DNA of 64,000 nt from JAJEEA01 sp965243615 (GCA_965243615.1 CBDEVO010000003.1:5890001-5954000), one strand, 5' to 3'; shown: positions 1 through 19,556, counted from the stretch's first letter. Notes: a model not told the origin generated them from the sequence alone. Numbers and translations: made by a program.

Positions 1-1173
<1,173 letters not shown>

Positions 1174-1186
1174 GCGATAGCCTCTT

Positions 1187-3286
1187 CTATCTGCCCTGAA
1201 TGCGCGCGACGATCTGTTCGCTGACCGCCTGCGGGACCTGATCGTAGCGTTCGAAGTGCATCGTGTAGGTGGCGCGCCCCTGTGTGCGCGAGCGCAGCTC
1301 GGTTGCGTAGCCGAACATCTCCGCCAGGGGTACGCGGGCGTTGACTATCTGCGTGCCGCCGTGGGCCTCCATCGACTTCACCTTGCCGCGGCGGCCGTTG
1401 ATGTCGGCGATGATGTCGCCCATGTACACCTCCGGCACCACGACCTCGACCTTCATGATCGGCTCCAGCAGCACCGGGGCGGCACGGCGGGCGGCCTCGC
1501 GGAACGCCATGGACGCCGCGATCTTGAACGCCACCTCCGACGAGTCGACATCGTGCGACGAACCATCGAGCAGAGTGACGGTCACGTCCTCGATCGGGTA
1601 TCCGGCGAGGATGCCGGTCGTCACCGCCTCGCGCACCCCCGCCTCGACCGACGGAATGAACTCCTTCGGAATCGCGCCGCCGAATATCCGGTTCTCGAAG
1701 ACGAAACCGTCCCCCGACTGCCCCGGTACGACGCTGAGCTTGACGTGACCGTACTGACCGCGCCCGCCGGTCTGCTTGACGTGCCGGCCCTCGGCCTCCG
1801 CCGGCCGCGTGAGGGTCTCGCGATAGGCCACCTGCGGGCGGCCGACCGTCGCCGCCACCCCGAACTCGCGCCGAAGCCGGTCGACGATGATCTCCAGATG
1901 GAGCTCGCCCATGCCGGAGACGACCACCTGGCCGGTCTCGACGTCGGTCCGCACCTGGAACGTCGGGTCCTCGGTGGTGAGCTTCGCCAAGCCCTGGCCG
2001 AGCTTCTCCTGGTCCGCCTTCGTCTTCGGCTCGATGGCCAGCGCGATGACGGGAGTCGGAAACTCCATGGCCTCGAGCACGACCGGATGCGCGCGGTCGC
2101 AGATGGTGTCGCCGGTGGCCACCGTCTTGAGGCCAACCGCGGCGGCGATGTCGCCGGCGTAGACCTGCTCGATCTCCTCCCGCTTGTTGGCGTGCATCTT
2201 CAGCAGGCGGCCGATCCGCTCCCGGCGGCCGAGCCGCGGGTTGTAGATCGTCGCTCCGCTGGCCATCACGCCCGAGTACACGCGGATGAAGGCGAGCTGA
2301 CCGACGTAGGCATCGGTCATGATCTTGAAGGCGAGGGCCGAGAAGGGCGCGTCGTCGCGCGCCGGCCGCTCGCGCACCGCGTCGCCGTCCGGGGCCGCCC
2401 CGGTCACGGCGGGAATATCGGCCGGCGACGGCAGATAGTCGACCACCGCGTCGATCAGCGGCTGCACGCCCTTGTTCTTGAAGGCGCTGCCGCACAGCAC
2501 GGGCACGAACGGGGCTTCCTCCTCGCGCACGGACTCGATGGTCCGCCGGCGGAGGACCGGGACGATCTCGTCGGCCGCGATCGGCTCCCCGTGCAGGTAC
2601 TTCTCGAGCAGCCGGTCGTCGACCTCGCAGACCTTCTCGATCAACGCCTCGCGCGCCGCCGTCGCCTCCTCGAGGCGGTCGGCGGGAATCTCCTCGAGCA
2701 ACGACTCGGCGCCGAGCGATTCGTCCCGGTACCGGACCGCCTTCATCGCGACCAGATCGATCACGCCGGCGAAGCCGTCCTCGGCGCCGAGCGGCAACTG
2801 GATGGCCACCGGGTTGGCCTGGAGCTTCTCGCGAATCTGGGTCAGCGTGCGCCGGAAGTCGGCCCCGACGCGGTCCATCTTGTTGACGAAGCAGATGCGC
2901 GGCACCCGGTACTTGTCGGCCTGGCGCCAGACCGTCTCCGACTGCGGCTCCACGCCGCCCACCGCGTCGAACACCGCCACCGCCCCGTCCAGGACCCGCA
3001 GCGATCGCTCGACCTCGGCCGTGAAATCCACGTGCCCCGGCGTGTCGATGATGTTGATGCGGTGGTCGCGCCACATGCACGTGGTCGCGGCGGAGGTGAT
3101 GGTGATGCCCCGCTCCTGCTCCTGGGCCATCCAGTCCATGACCGCGGTGCCGTCGTGGACCTCGCCGATCTTGTAGGTGATGCCGGTGTAGAACAGCACC
3201 CGCTCGGTCGTCGTCGTCTTGCCGGCATCGATATGGGCCATGATGCCGATGTTCCGTGTCCGCTCGAGCGGCACCTGTCTCGACAT
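1187..3286 (-). CDS. fusA: Elongation factor G
   Basis: EF-G is the translocation and ribosome-recycling GTPase. The product is 699 aa, the usual length. The open frame extends further upstream, but the conserved N-terminus (MSRQVPLERTRNIGIMAHID) fixes the ATG at 3286. The P-loop AHIDAGKTT is at about residues 17-25, followed by DTPGHVDF and NKMD. Domain II to V sequence continues to the end (MGELHLEI, GRRGKV). It lies 116 bp downstream of rpsG and 13 bp upstream of tuf, so it is probably cotranscribed in the str operon. The Shine-Dalgarno signal is weak. Nothing is truncated. Confidence 0.98.
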   Translation of the reverse strand: MSRQVPLERTRNIGIMAHIDAGKTTTTERVLFYTGITYKIGEVHDGTAVMDWMAQEQERGITITSAATTCMWRDHRINIIDTPGHVDFTAEVERSLRVLDGAVAVFDAVGGVEPQSETVWRQADKYRVPRICFVNKMDRVGADFRRTLTQIREKLQANPVAIQLPLGAEDGFAGVIDLVAMKAVRYRDESLGAESLLEEIPADRLEEATAAREALIEKVCEVDDRLLEKYLHGEPIAADEIVPVLRRRTIESVREEEAPFVPVLCGSAFKNKGVQPLIDAVVDYLPSPADIPAVTGAAPDGDAVRERPARDDAPFSALAFKIMTDAYVGQLAFIRVYSGVMASGATIYNPRLGRRERIGRLLKMHANKREEIEQVYAGDIAAAVGLKTVATGDTICDRAHPVVLEAMEFPTPVIALAIEPKTKADQEKLGQGLAKLTTEDPTFQVRTDVETGQVVVSGMGELHLEIIVDRLRREFGVAATVGRPQVAYRETLTRPAEAEGRHVKQTGGRGQYGHVKLSVVPGQSGDGFVFENRIFGGAIPKEFIPSVEAGVREAVTTGILAGYPIEDVTVTLLDGSSHDVDSSEVAFKIAASMAFREAARRAAPVLLEPIMKVEVVVPEVYMGDIIADINGRRGKVKSMEAHGGTQIVNARVPLAEMFGYATELRSRTQGRATYTMHFERYDQVPQAVSEQIVARIQGR

Positions 3287-3402
3287 CGCCTTGCCCGTTC
3301 GTGACTGCCTGCTTCGCGCGACGCCTCGGTCCGCGGTCGCGGGGGCGATTTCCAACTCGGCTCCAACCACTGGTCTGCTTCCGCCTGCGCTTTCCCGCGC
3401 TC

Positions 3403-3876
3403 TCACCAACGATAGTGGGCGAACGCCTTGTTCGCCTCGGCCATGCGGTGCGTGTCTTCGCGCTTCTTCACCGACCCGCCCCGCAGATTCGACGCGTCGA
3501 TGAACTCGTTCGCGAGCTTCTCGCGCATGGTCTTGCCGTCGCTGCGGGCCCGCGCGTAACCCGACAGCCACCGCAGGCTCAGCGAGAGACGGCGGTTCGG
3601 GTTGACCTCGATGGGCACCTGGTAGTTCGAGCCGCCGACGCGCCGCGACTTGACCTCGAGGCTGGGCTTCACGTTGTCGATCGCCTTCTTGAACACCTTG
3701 AGCGGATCGTCGCCGGTCCGTTCGCGGATGATGTCGAGGCTGCCGTAAATCAGCCCCTCGGCCGTGCTCCGCTTGCCGCTCTTCATGATGGTGCGCACGA
3801 ACTTGGTCACGAGGGTGCTGTTGTAGAGCGGATCCGGCGGGACCTCGCGCTTCGGGACCTCGCGTCTGCGTGGCAT
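3403..3876 (-). CDS. rpsG: 30S ribosomal protein S7
   Basis: S7 is a primary 16S rRNA-binding protein that nucleates assembly of the 30S head and lies near the exit site. The product is 157 aa, normal for the family, beginning MPRRREVPKREVPPDP. The ATG at 3876 follows a good GAGGAA Shine-Dalgarno, and longer in-frame extensions lack the conserved start. The typical KSGKRSTAE and RRVGGSNYQVP segments are present. It lies 41 bp downstream of rpsL, in the classic str order. In other bacteria S7 can repress its own operon by binding the mRNA. I did not identify a binding site here. Confidence 0.98.
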   Translation of the reverse strand: MPRRREVPKREVPPDPLYNSTLVTKFVRTIMKSGKRSTAEGLIYGSLDIIRERTGDDPLKVFKKAIDNVKPSLEVKSRRVGGSNYQVPIEVNPNRRLSLSLRWLSGYARARSDGKTMREKLANEFIDASNLRGGSVKKREDTHRMAEANKAFAHYRW

Positions 3877-3917
3877 GGCAATTTCCTCTTCGACGCCGGC
3901 GGAACCGGGAAACGGCT

Positions 3918-4292
3918 CTACTTCTTCGGGCGCTTCGCCCCGTACTTCGACCGGCTCTGCTTCCGGTCCTGCACCCCGGTGGTGTCCAGCGTCCCCCGCA
4001 CCACGTGGTAGCGAACCCCGGGGAGGTCCTTGACGCGCCCCCCGCGGATGAGCACCAGCGAGTGCTCCTGGAGGTTGTGGCCCTCGCCGGGAATGTACGT
4101 GGTCACCTCGATCTGATTGGTCAGCCGGACGCGGGCGACCTTCCGCAACGCGGAGTTCGGCTTCTTCGGGGTCTGGGTGAACACCCGCACGCAAACGCCG
4201 CGGCGCTGGGGGCAACGCTGCAAGGCGGGGCTCTTGGTCTTGGTCTCGATCCGGTAGCGGCCCTTCCTCACGAGCTGACTGATCGTCGGCAC
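3918..4292 (-). CDS. rpsL: 30S ribosomal protein S12
   Basis: S12 is the decoding-centre protein of the small subunit. The product is 124 aa with the invariant TPKKPNSALRK and GGRVKDLPGVRYH segments, which contain the two lysines whose mutation causes streptomycin resistance in other bacteria. Both carry the wild-type lysine. The start is a GTG at 4292, read as MPTISQLVRKGR. It is preceded by AAGGAG about 7 nt upstream, which decides against longer in-frame extensions. It is the first gene of the str operon, separated from rpoC by a long spacer that may carry its own promoter. Confidence 0.97.
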   Translation of the reverse strand: MPTISQLVRKGRYRIETKTKSPALQRCPQRRGVCVRVFTQTPKKPNSALRKVARVRLTNQIEVTTYIPGEGHNLQEHSLVLIRGGRVKDLPGVRYHVVRGTLDTTGVQDRKQSRSKYGAKRPKK

Positions 4293-4756
4293 GAACCCGC
4301 TCCTTGCGTCGAATGCGTCACGACATCCCGGCCGGCGGCAGGGACGCCCGCGACAGTTGCGTCGGGCCTGAAAGCAGCAGCTTGGCACCCGACGCGATTG
4401 ACCCTATTGGTGTGTGCGCGCCGCGAAGAAGAGCCCGGCCGCCCGACGAGAGCGAGCCGGGGCCTGCTCCGTACGAGAAAGAGGCGAGTCGCGCAAAACC
4501 CGCGAACGCCCCGCCGGGCTCACCGGGCCCGACGGTTCACGCGCCCCTTTCCGACGGTCGGAGCCAGATAGGGTGTCCCAACTCCGGCCAAAACCTTGCG
4601 AGGTTAACACGGAAGTCCCGCCGACGCAAGGACGGCGTGCACGCTCGCTCCGCGCCGCCGGGTCCGACCGCACTCCTCCTGTTCGACGGCCTGGCCCGCC
4701 AATCGTCGCCTGCGGCGCCGCTTGGCGCCCGACCAACCCTCCAGGAGCCCGCCGTC
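4293..4756 (-). other. rpoC-rpsL spacer
   Basis: This non-coding stretch of 464 bp separates rpoC from rpsL. Its rpoC-proximal end is one copy of the stop-associated repeat (4694-4775). The middle is a little less GC-rich than its surroundings and includes GTTAAC and TATCTG on the minus strand. These could be part of a str-operon promoter, but I find no convincing -35/-10 pair. Open frames crossing it lack gene-like features. No RNA gene is recognised. Confidence 0.5.

Positions 4757-4775
<19 letters not shown>
4694..4775 (-). repeat. Stop-associated palindromic repeat, copy 1 (rpoC end)
   Basis: Nine-base inverted arms (CCAGGAGCC at 4741-4749, GGCTCCTGG at 4767-4775) enclose the rpoC stop codon TAG (4757-4759). 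They are followed, in the direction of rpoC transcription, by the GGTTGGTCGGGCGCC linker and the CGACGATTGGCGGGC end shared with the other copies. The last codons of rpoC (QEPAQ) lie inside the repeat. No T-tract follows, so it is not a typical intrinsic terminator. Confidence 0.8.
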
Positions 4776-9277
<4,502 letters not shown>

Positions 9278-9290
9278 GAGATGCTCCTCG

Positions 9291-13646
<4,356 letters not shown>

Positions 13647-13924
13647 TCTGCATCCTCGGACTGGCGGCCAGGATGGGATGATTCAGGATTCGCTCGCTGC
13701 GTCGTCTATCGGTTCCAGGTTGCGCCGCCCGAGGAACGTCCGTCGGGACGGGGACCAAGCCCCACGGCCTCGCGCCGCGCGGCCCCGGGCAGCGCGGTGA
13801 GCGCCGGCCGCGCCGTCTGTCCCGCTCGCCGACCGGGGGCGCGGAAACGCACCACGCCGGCCCGACCGTCCGCGTCGCGCGGGCGTGCGCGAACCGGCGC
13901 GCACCCTGCCCCCGGGGCGAGGCC

Positions 13925-14314
13925 CTACTTGATCTCGGCCTTGGCGCCCACTTCCTCGAACTTCTTCACGATGGCTTCCGCCTCGTCCTTGGGAATGTCC
14001 TCCTTGACCGCCTTCGGCGCGCTCTCGACGAGGTCCTTGGCCTCCTTGAGCCCCAGGCTCGTCACTTCGCGCACGGCCTTGATCACGTTGATCTTCTTGG
14101 GACCGATCTCCACGAGGGTGACCGTGAACTCGGTCTGCTCCTCGGCCGCCTCGGCCGCGGCCCCCGGGGCGGCGGCGCCCGCCACCGCGACCGGCATCGC
14201 CGCCGCGGCGGAAACGCCGAGCTCCTCCTCGAGGGTCTTGACGAGCTGCGAGAGCTCGAGCACGGAGATTCCCTTGATGTAATCGACAACCTGTTCCTGC
14301 GTCACTTCGGCCAT
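13925..14314 (-). CDS. rplL: 50S ribosomal protein L7/L12
   Basis: L7/L12 forms the flexible stalk of the 50S subunit that recruits and activates translational GTPases. The product is 129 aa. An N-terminal dimerisation and L10-binding helix (to about residue 32) is followed by an Ala-rich hinge. The C-terminal factor-binding domain has the conserved KINVIKAVREVTSLGLKEAK. The ATG at 14314 follows GAGGAG. Upstream of it, one copy of the dispersed palindromic repeat lies between rplJ and rplL. A 278-bp spacer without recognisable elements separates rplL from rpoB. Confidence 0.98.
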   Translation of the reverse strand: MAEVTQEQVVDYIKGISVLELSQLVKTLEEELGVSAAAAMPVAVAGAAAPGAAAEAAEEQTEFTVTLVEIGPKKINVIKAVREVTSLGLKEAKDLVESAPKAVKEDIPKDEAEAIVKKFEEVGAKAEIK

Positions 14315-14364
14315 GACCAAGCTCCTCGCACCTGAAACCCGGAAGGCGGCTAGCCGCCCGCCTC

Positions 14365-14448
14365 GCCCGCCAATCGTCGCCCGACGGCTCCGCCTGGCGC
14401 CAACCAACCATGCAGGAGTCCGCGCCGTTCTACGGCGCGGACTCCTGG
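14365..14448 (-). repeat. Stop-associated palindromic repeat, copy 2 (rplJ end)
   Basis: This is the best-preserved palindrome of the family. Perfect 16-base arms (CAGGAGTCCGCGCCGT at 14413-14428, complement at 14432-14447) flank a three-base loop. The rplJ stop TAG (14430-14432) straddles the loop. The GGTTGGTTGGCGCC linker and CGACGATTGGCGGGC end follow towards rplL. There is no T-tract. Confidence 0.9.
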
Positions 14449-14984
14449 CCCTGTTCCTCCGATTCGTTTCGCTTCTTCTCTGCCGCGACGAGCACGCCGA
14501 GGAGGTCGCGCGGGACCGCGCCCAGCACGCCGACGAGTTGGCTCATGGGAGCCTGCAGCGTCCGGAGCAGGGTCGCCCGCAGCTCGTCCTTGCCGGGCAG
14601 GGTCGCGAGGCTCTCGACCTCGGCCGGGGCCATGGGCTGCCCCGACACCATGCCCGACTTCACCTTGAGCTCGGGCGTCGTCTTGGCGAAGGTCACCAGC
14701 GCCTTCGCCAGCCCGACCGGATCCTCTTCGGTGTACGCGACCGCGGTGGTCCCGCGAAACGCGTCCTGCAGCGGTTCGTAGGCGGTTCCGGCCACAGCGC
14801 GCCGGGCCAGCGTGTTCTTGACCACGCGATAGCGGCCCCGCGCCGCGCGAACCTGGCGCCGCAGCTCGGTGACCTTCGGCACGTCCAATCCGCTGAAGTC
14901 GACGAGGACCACGCTCTCCGCGTTGGCCAGGGCCTCGTTCAACCCCCCGATCTGCTCACTCTTGGCGCTCTTGCTGACCGGCAT
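14430..14984 (-). CDS. rplJ: 50S ribosomal protein L10
   Basis: L10 anchors L7/L12 dimers to 23S rRNA at the base of the stalk. The product is 184 aa, beginning MPVSKSAKSEQIGGLNEAL at the ATG at 14984, which follows GGGGAGAG. The conserved RGRYRVVKNTLARRA segment binds rRNA, and the C-terminal helix binds L12. The last residues (GQESAP) are encoded within the left arm of a perfect hairpin, with the stop codon in its loop. The rplJL operon is usually autoregulated by L10 binding a leader. The 119-bp rplA-rplJ gap could hold such a leader, but I could not fold one convincingly. Confidence 0.97.
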   Translation of the reverse strand: MPVSKSAKSEQIGGLNEALANAESVVLVDFSGLDVPKVTELRRQVRAARGRYRVVKNTLARRAVAGTAYEPLQDAFRGTTAVAYTEEDPVGLAKALVTFAKTTPELKVKSGMVSGQPMAPAEVESLATLPGKDELRATLLRTLQAPMSQLVGVLGAVPRDLLGVLVAAEKKRNESEEQGQESAP

Positions 14985-15103
14985 CTCTCTCCCCGCCGCT
15001 CTGCGGCGCAGCCTTCCGGCGACGCCCCGACGACCCGCCCGCCACGCCCGACGACCCGAGCCGTCGGGCCGCCGGCCGGGCGGCTCCATTCAAGCCGCCG
15101 CCG

Positions 15104-15805
15104 TCACCGCCCCAGCGTATCGACTCTCGACGCGTCGATCCTGACCCCGGGCCCCATGGTCGACGACACGGTCACGCTTCGAACGTACTTGCCCCGCGCC
15201 GCCGCCGGCTTCGCGCGGATGACGCTGGCCATCAACGCCTCGGCGTTCTCCACGAGGGCGTCCGCCGCGAAGGAGCGCCGGCCGACCGGCGCGTGCACGA
15301 CGCCGGCCTTGTCGACGCGGTAGTTGACCTTGCCGGCCTTGATCTCCTTGATCGCGTGGGCCACCTCGAACGTCACCGTTCCGGTCTTCGGATTCGGCAT
15401 CAACCCCCGCGGTCCCAGCACCTTGCCGAGCCGGCCGACCACGCGCATCATGTCGGGCGTGGCCACCACCGCATCGAACTCCAGCCACCCGCCCTGGATG
15501 CGCTCGACCATCTCCTCGCCGCCGACGACGTCCGCGCCGGCCTCCTCGGCTTCCTGCTGCTTCTCGCCGCCGGCGATCACCAGCACCCGCTTGGACCGGC
15601 CCAGCCCGTGCGGCAGCACCACCGTGCCCCGCACCATCTGGTCGGCATGCTTCGGGTTCACGCCCAGCCGGACCGCCACCTCGACCGACTCGTCGAAGCT
15701 CACGTAGCCGACCTTCTGGAGGAGCGGCATCGCCTCGGTCAGGCTGTACAGCCGATCCTCGACCTGCTCGGCCGCCGCCCTGAACTTCCTGCTCTTTCTC
15801 GCCAT
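15104..15805 (-). CDS. rplA: 50S ribosomal protein L1
   Basis: L1 forms the mobile stalk that helps expel deacylated tRNA from the E site. The product is 233 aa, normal length. It begins MARKSRKFRAAAEQV at the ATG at 15805. The family signature around GRLGKVLGPRGLMPNPKTGTV is complete. The gene follows rplK closely (53 bp) in the secE-nusG-rplKAJL order. In other bacteria L1 represses its own operon by binding the rplK leader. No matching site was identified here. The open frame runs far upstream, but that part has no L1 similarity. Confidence 0.98.
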   Translation of the reverse strand: MARKSRKFRAAAEQVEDRLYSLTEAMPLLQKVGYVSFDESVEVAVRLGVNPKHADQMVRGTVVLPHGLGRSKRVLVIAGGEKQQEAEEAGADVVGGEEMVERIQGGWLEFDAVVATPDMMRVVGRLGKVLGPRGLMPNPKTGTVTFEVAHAIKEIKAGKVNYRVDKAGVVHAPVGRRSFAADALVENAEALMASVIRAKPAAARGKYVRSVTVSSTMGPGVRIDASRVDTLGR

Positions 15806-15858
15806 CTCTGCCTCTCCGCCGCCCCCGCCGCGTGCCGGCGCCGCCCCGGGGCGGGCGC

Positions 15859-16284
15859 CTACCCCGCGACCTCGAGCCCCATGGAGCGGGCCGTGCCCGA
15901 CACCACCTTCACCGCCCCGGCCAGATCGTTGGTGTTGAGGTCGGGCATCTTGGTCTTCGCGATCTCCTCGACCTGCGCCATGGTCACGGTGCCGACCTTG
16001 TTGCGGTTCGGCTCGGCCGAGCCCTTGGCGATGTTGGCGGCGCGCTTGAGCAGCACCGCGGCGGGAGGCGTCTTGGTGATGAAGCTGAGGGTCCGATCGG
16101 CATAGATCGTCACCACCGCCGGAATGACGAGCCCCTCCTGACTGGCGGTCCTGGCGTTGAAGGCCTTGCAGAAGTCCATGATGTTGACCCCGTGCGGGCC
16201 GAGCGCGGTCCCGACCGGGGGGGCCGGCGTCGCCTTGCCGGCCGCTATCTGGAGCTTGACCATCCCGATCACCTTCTTCGCCAT
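15859..16284 (-). CDS. rplK: 50S ribosomal protein L11
   Basis: L11 sits in the GTPase-associated centre on 23S rRNA and is needed for stringent factor activation in other bacteria. The product is 141 aa, with the N-terminal proline-rich switch (GKATPAPPVGTALGPHGVNI) and the C-terminal rRNA-binding domain containing KTKMPDLNTNDL. The ATG at 16284 has GGAGGT upstream. It lies 42 bp after nusG and is probably cotranscribed with it. Confidence 0.98.
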   Translation of the reverse strand: MAKKVIGMVKLQIAAGKATPAPPVGTALGPHGVNIMDFCKAFNARTASQEGLVIPAVVTIYADRTLSFITKTPPAAVLLKRAANIAKGSAEPNRNKVGTVTMAQVEEIAKTKMPDLNTNDLAGAVKVVSGTARSMGLEVAG

Positions 16285-16326
16285 GTCCCGTCCAACCTCC
16301 GATCGCCGCGCCCGCGCGACCGACCT

Positions 16327-16869
16327 CTACAGCTTCTCGACCTGCAGGAAATCGAGCTCCACCGGGGTCGACCGCCCGAAGATGGTCACCATGACCCTCA
16401 GCGTGTTCCGATCCGGATTGACATCGTCGACGACGCCGTTGAAGCTGTTGAACGGCCCCTCGTTGATGCGCACCTGGTCGCCCTTCTCGAACGTGTACTT
16501 CGGTTTCGGCTTCTCCGCCGCGACCGTCACCTGGTGGAGAATCTGGTCCACTTCCTCGCGCGTCAGCGGCGTCGGCTTCGAGCCGACGCCGACGAATCCG
16601 GTCACCTTCGGCGTGTTCCGGACCACGTGCCACGCGTTGTCGGACATGTTCATCTCGATCAGGATGTAGCCTGGGAAGAACCGCTTCGAGCTGACGACGC
16701 GCTTGCCTCCCCGCATCTCGACGACGTCCTCGGTCGGGATGAGGACCTCGCCGATGTCCGACTGCAGGCCGTAGGCCTGCACCCGTTGCCGGAGCGACTC
16801 GGACACCTTCTTCTCGAAGCCCGAGTAGGTGTGCACGATGTACCACTGCCGGGTGCTGACGTCGGTCAT
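16327..16869 (-). CDS. nusG: Transcription termination/antitermination protein NusG
   Basis: NusG is an RNA polymerase-bound elongation factor that also couples to ribosomal S10 or Rho. The product is 180 aa. The N-terminal NGN domain starts WYIVHTYSGFEKKV and includes FFPGYILIEM. The C-terminal KOW domain contains FEKGDQVRINEGPFNSF. The ATG at 16869 overlaps the secE stop (ATGA), implying translational coupling. The acidic or hydrophobic insert found in some phyla is absent. Confidence 0.98.
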   Translation of the reverse strand: MTDVSTRQWYIVHTYSGFEKKVSESLRQRVQAYGLQSDIGEVLIPTEDVVEMRGGKRVVSSKRFFPGYILIEMNMSDNAWHVVRNTPKVTGFVGVGSKPTPLTREEVDQILHQVTVAAEKPKPKYTFEKGDQVRINEGPFNSFNGVVDDVNPDRNTLRVMVTIFGRSTPVELDFLQVEKL

Positions 16870-17120
16870 TGCGCTCCGAAGGTCTCGAAGATGAACCTGG
16901 CGACCCGGGTCAGGACGAGGTCGATGCTCCAGAGGTAGACCCCGAAGAACACCGAGGTCAGGATGACGACCAGGGTGGTGGCGTAGACCTCCTTGCGAGT
17001 CGGCCACGTCACCCGCTCCATCTCGTTCTTGACCTGGGCGAGAAAGACCCGGGCCCGACCGAACCACCCCGTGACCGGGATCGACGAGTCCCTGACGTTG
17101 TCGAGTCGTGCTGACTTCAC
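16866..17120 (-). CDS. secE: Protein translocase subunit SecE
   Basis: SecE is the small clamp subunit of the SecYEG inner-membrane translocon. The product is about 84 aa. The conserved amphipathic stretch VKNEMERVTWPTRKEVYATT is followed by a single membrane segment (about residues 48-70). I chose the GTG at 17120. Longer in-frame starts run into the tRNA-Trp gene, and an AGGAAAGGA sequence lies upstream. It is the short single-TM form, unlike the three-TM enterobacterial protein. The stop overlaps the nusG start. Confidence 0.93.
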   Translation of the reverse strand: MKSARLDNVRDSSIPVTGWFGRARVFLAQVKNEMERVTWPTRKEVYATTLVVILTSVFFGVYLWSIDLVLTRVARFIFETFGAQ

Positions 17121-17204
17121 GAAGTGCCCGATCCTTTCCTGCGTGCGCGCGTCCTGCGTGCGCGCGCCCGGGACGCGCGCCGCGCCGGCCGCTCCGAACG
17201 CGTG

Positions 17205-17280
17205 TGGCAGGCCAGGAGGGAATCGAACCCCCAACCCCCGGTTTTGGAGACCGGTGCTCTGCCAATTGAGCTACTGGCCT
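17205..17280 (-). tRNA. tRNA-Trp (anticodon CCA)
   Basis: A 76-nt cloverleaf with a seven-pair acceptor stem (AGGCCAG/CTGGCCT), discriminator G and encoded CCA end. The anticodon loop reads CTCCAAA, giving CCA. The T-loop GGTTCGATTCC is intact. It lies between rpmG and secE, a common bacterial arrangement. Confidence 0.97.
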
Positions 17281-17325
17281 GTGCCCCTGGTGCCCGGCCC
17301 GGAACCTCACCGCCCGACGCGCGCC

Positions 17326-17396
17326 GCGCCGTCCACGGCGCAGATTCCCAGCCCGCCAATCGTCGCCCTCCGGCTCCGCCTGGCGCCGGCAGATCG
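17326..17396 (-). repeat. Stop-associated palindromic repeat, copy 3 (rpmG end, rearranged)
   Basis: Directly after the rpmG stop come the GGCGCCAGGCGGAGCCG and CGACGATTGGCGGGC parts of the repeat. Then comes a hairpin like the usual first half (GCGCCGT at 17326-17332, ACGGCGC at 17335-17341). The order of halves is inverted relative to other copies, as expected if two tandem units recombined. Confidence 0.7.
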
Positions 17397-17546
17397 CTAC
17401 TTCGACTCCCGATGAACGGTGTGCGAGCGACACGAGCGGCAGTACTTCTTGAACTCCAGCCGCCCCGTGGTCTTCCGCTTGTTCTTCGTCGTACTGTAGT
17501 TGCGGCGCTTGCAGTCGGTGCACGCCAACAAGATGATGTCCCGCAT
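17397..17546 (-). CDS. rpmG: 50S ribosomal protein L33
   Basis: L33 is a small large-subunit protein near the E site. The product is 49 aa and starts MRDIILLACTDCKRRNYST. It is the zinc-binding (C+) form, with C9/C12 and C36/C39 pairs. The ATG is at 17546 and the TAG stop at 17397-17399. It sits between tuf and tRNA-Trp-secE, a common position. A rearranged repeat copy begins immediately at its stop. Confidence 0.95.
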   Translation of the reverse strand: MRDIILLACTDCKRRNYSTTKNKRKTTGRLEFKKYCRSCRSHTVHRESK

Positions 17547-17604
17547 GGCTCAGGCCACTCCACAACCAGCCGCGCGCGCCTCCGAACGCGGCGCGTCTCT
17601 TCGG

Positions 17605-17684
17605 GCCCGGCAATCGTCGCCTACAGCTCCGATTGCCGCCCAACCAACCCGCCAGGAGTCCGCGCCGTTCCACGGCGCAGACTG
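17605..17684 (-). repeat. Stop-associated palindromic repeat, copy 4 (tuf end)
   Basis: It begins immediately after the tuf stop codon. Near-perfect arms (CAGGAGTCCGCGCCGT at 17653-17668 against ACGGCGCAGACT from 17672) are followed by the GGGTTGGTTGGGCGG linker. A second inverted repeat follows, CGGCAATCG / CGATTGCCG. This copy shows the two-hairpin architecture of the family most clearly. Confidence 0.85.
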
Positions 17685-18872
<1,188 letters not shown>

Positions 18873-18918
18873 TTGTCCGCTCGCTCTCGAAGTGATGACC
18901 CGCGCCCGTCACGCCCCC

Positions 18919-19002
18919 GCCCGCCCATGGTCGCCTTCGGCTCGGCTGGGCGCCCAACCAACCCTCCGGGGGTCCGCGCCGTTCCACGGCGGAGACTCCC
19001 GG
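18919..19002 (-). repeat. Stop-associated palindromic repeat, copy 5 (tRNA-Thr to tuf gap)
   Basis: It shares the GAGTCTCCGCCGTGGAACGG palindromic part, GGGTTGGTTGGGCGCC linker and GGCGACCATGGGCGGGC end. It is in the same orientation as the minus-strand operon, about 105 bp after tRNA-Thr(GGT) and 46 bp before tuf. This is the one clear copy that follows an RNA gene rather than a stop codon. The palindrome is partly degraded. Confidence 0.75.
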
Positions 19003-19106
19003 TTCGCCCGGGCGCGAACCGCCCTGGCCCTGCCGCCCGACCCGGCCGGAAGCCCGCCGCCGCGACGCGGGACCGCCAACCCCGGAGAACGGGCTCCTCG
19101 CGAAGC

Positions 19107-19182
<76 letters not shown>

Positions 19183-19324
19183 ACGCCGTCGCACGCCCGC
19201 CGCCCGACCGGGCGAACGCCTCGCCACGCACTCGCGTCGCACGGACTCCGCGCGAGCGAGACTCCCGGCGCGGCCGCGAGACCGCACCGCGACCGCAAGG
19301 CCGGGCCGCCGCACGCGACAAAAC

Positions 19325-19399
19325 TGGAGCGGGAGACGGGGATCGAACCCGCGACCAACAGCTTGGAAGGCTGTGACTCTACCACTGAGTTACTCCCGC
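19325..19399 (-). tRNA. tRNA-Gly (anticodon TCC)
   Basis: A 75-nt cloverleaf with acceptor GCGGGAG/CTCCCGC and encoded CCA. The anticodon loop CTTCCAA gives TCC. Positional equivalent of glyT. Confidence 0.97.
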
Positions 19400-19469
19400 C
19401 TTCGCGGTCCCTGCCGTCGTGAGCACACACCGTCGCGGCCACTGTCCCCCCCGGCCGGCCGGGGGAAGA

Positions 19470-19556
19470 TGGTGGCGAGGGGAGGATTCGAACCTCCGAA
19501 GCCTCTAGGGCGACAGATTTACAGTCTGTTGCGTTTGACCGCTCCGCAACCTCGCC
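19470..19556 (-). tRNA. tRNA-Tyr (anticodon GTA)
   Basis: An 87-nt class II tRNA with a long variable arm, acceptor GGCGAGG/CCTCGCC, discriminator A and encoded CCA. The anticodon loop CTGTAAA gives GTA. Positional equivalent of tyrU. Confidence 0.97.

Noticed and set aside
14413..14447. The repeat hairpins as simple Rho-independent terminators
   Set aside because: None is followed by a T-tract. Several lie inside operons (rplJ-rplL, nqrC-nqrD, thiS-thiG), and in nqrC and thiS they are translated.
14985..15103. L10 leader autoregulatory structure
   Set aside because: The position is right, but the sequence is so GC-rich that many foldings are possible, and I could not identify the kink-turn pattern with confidence.
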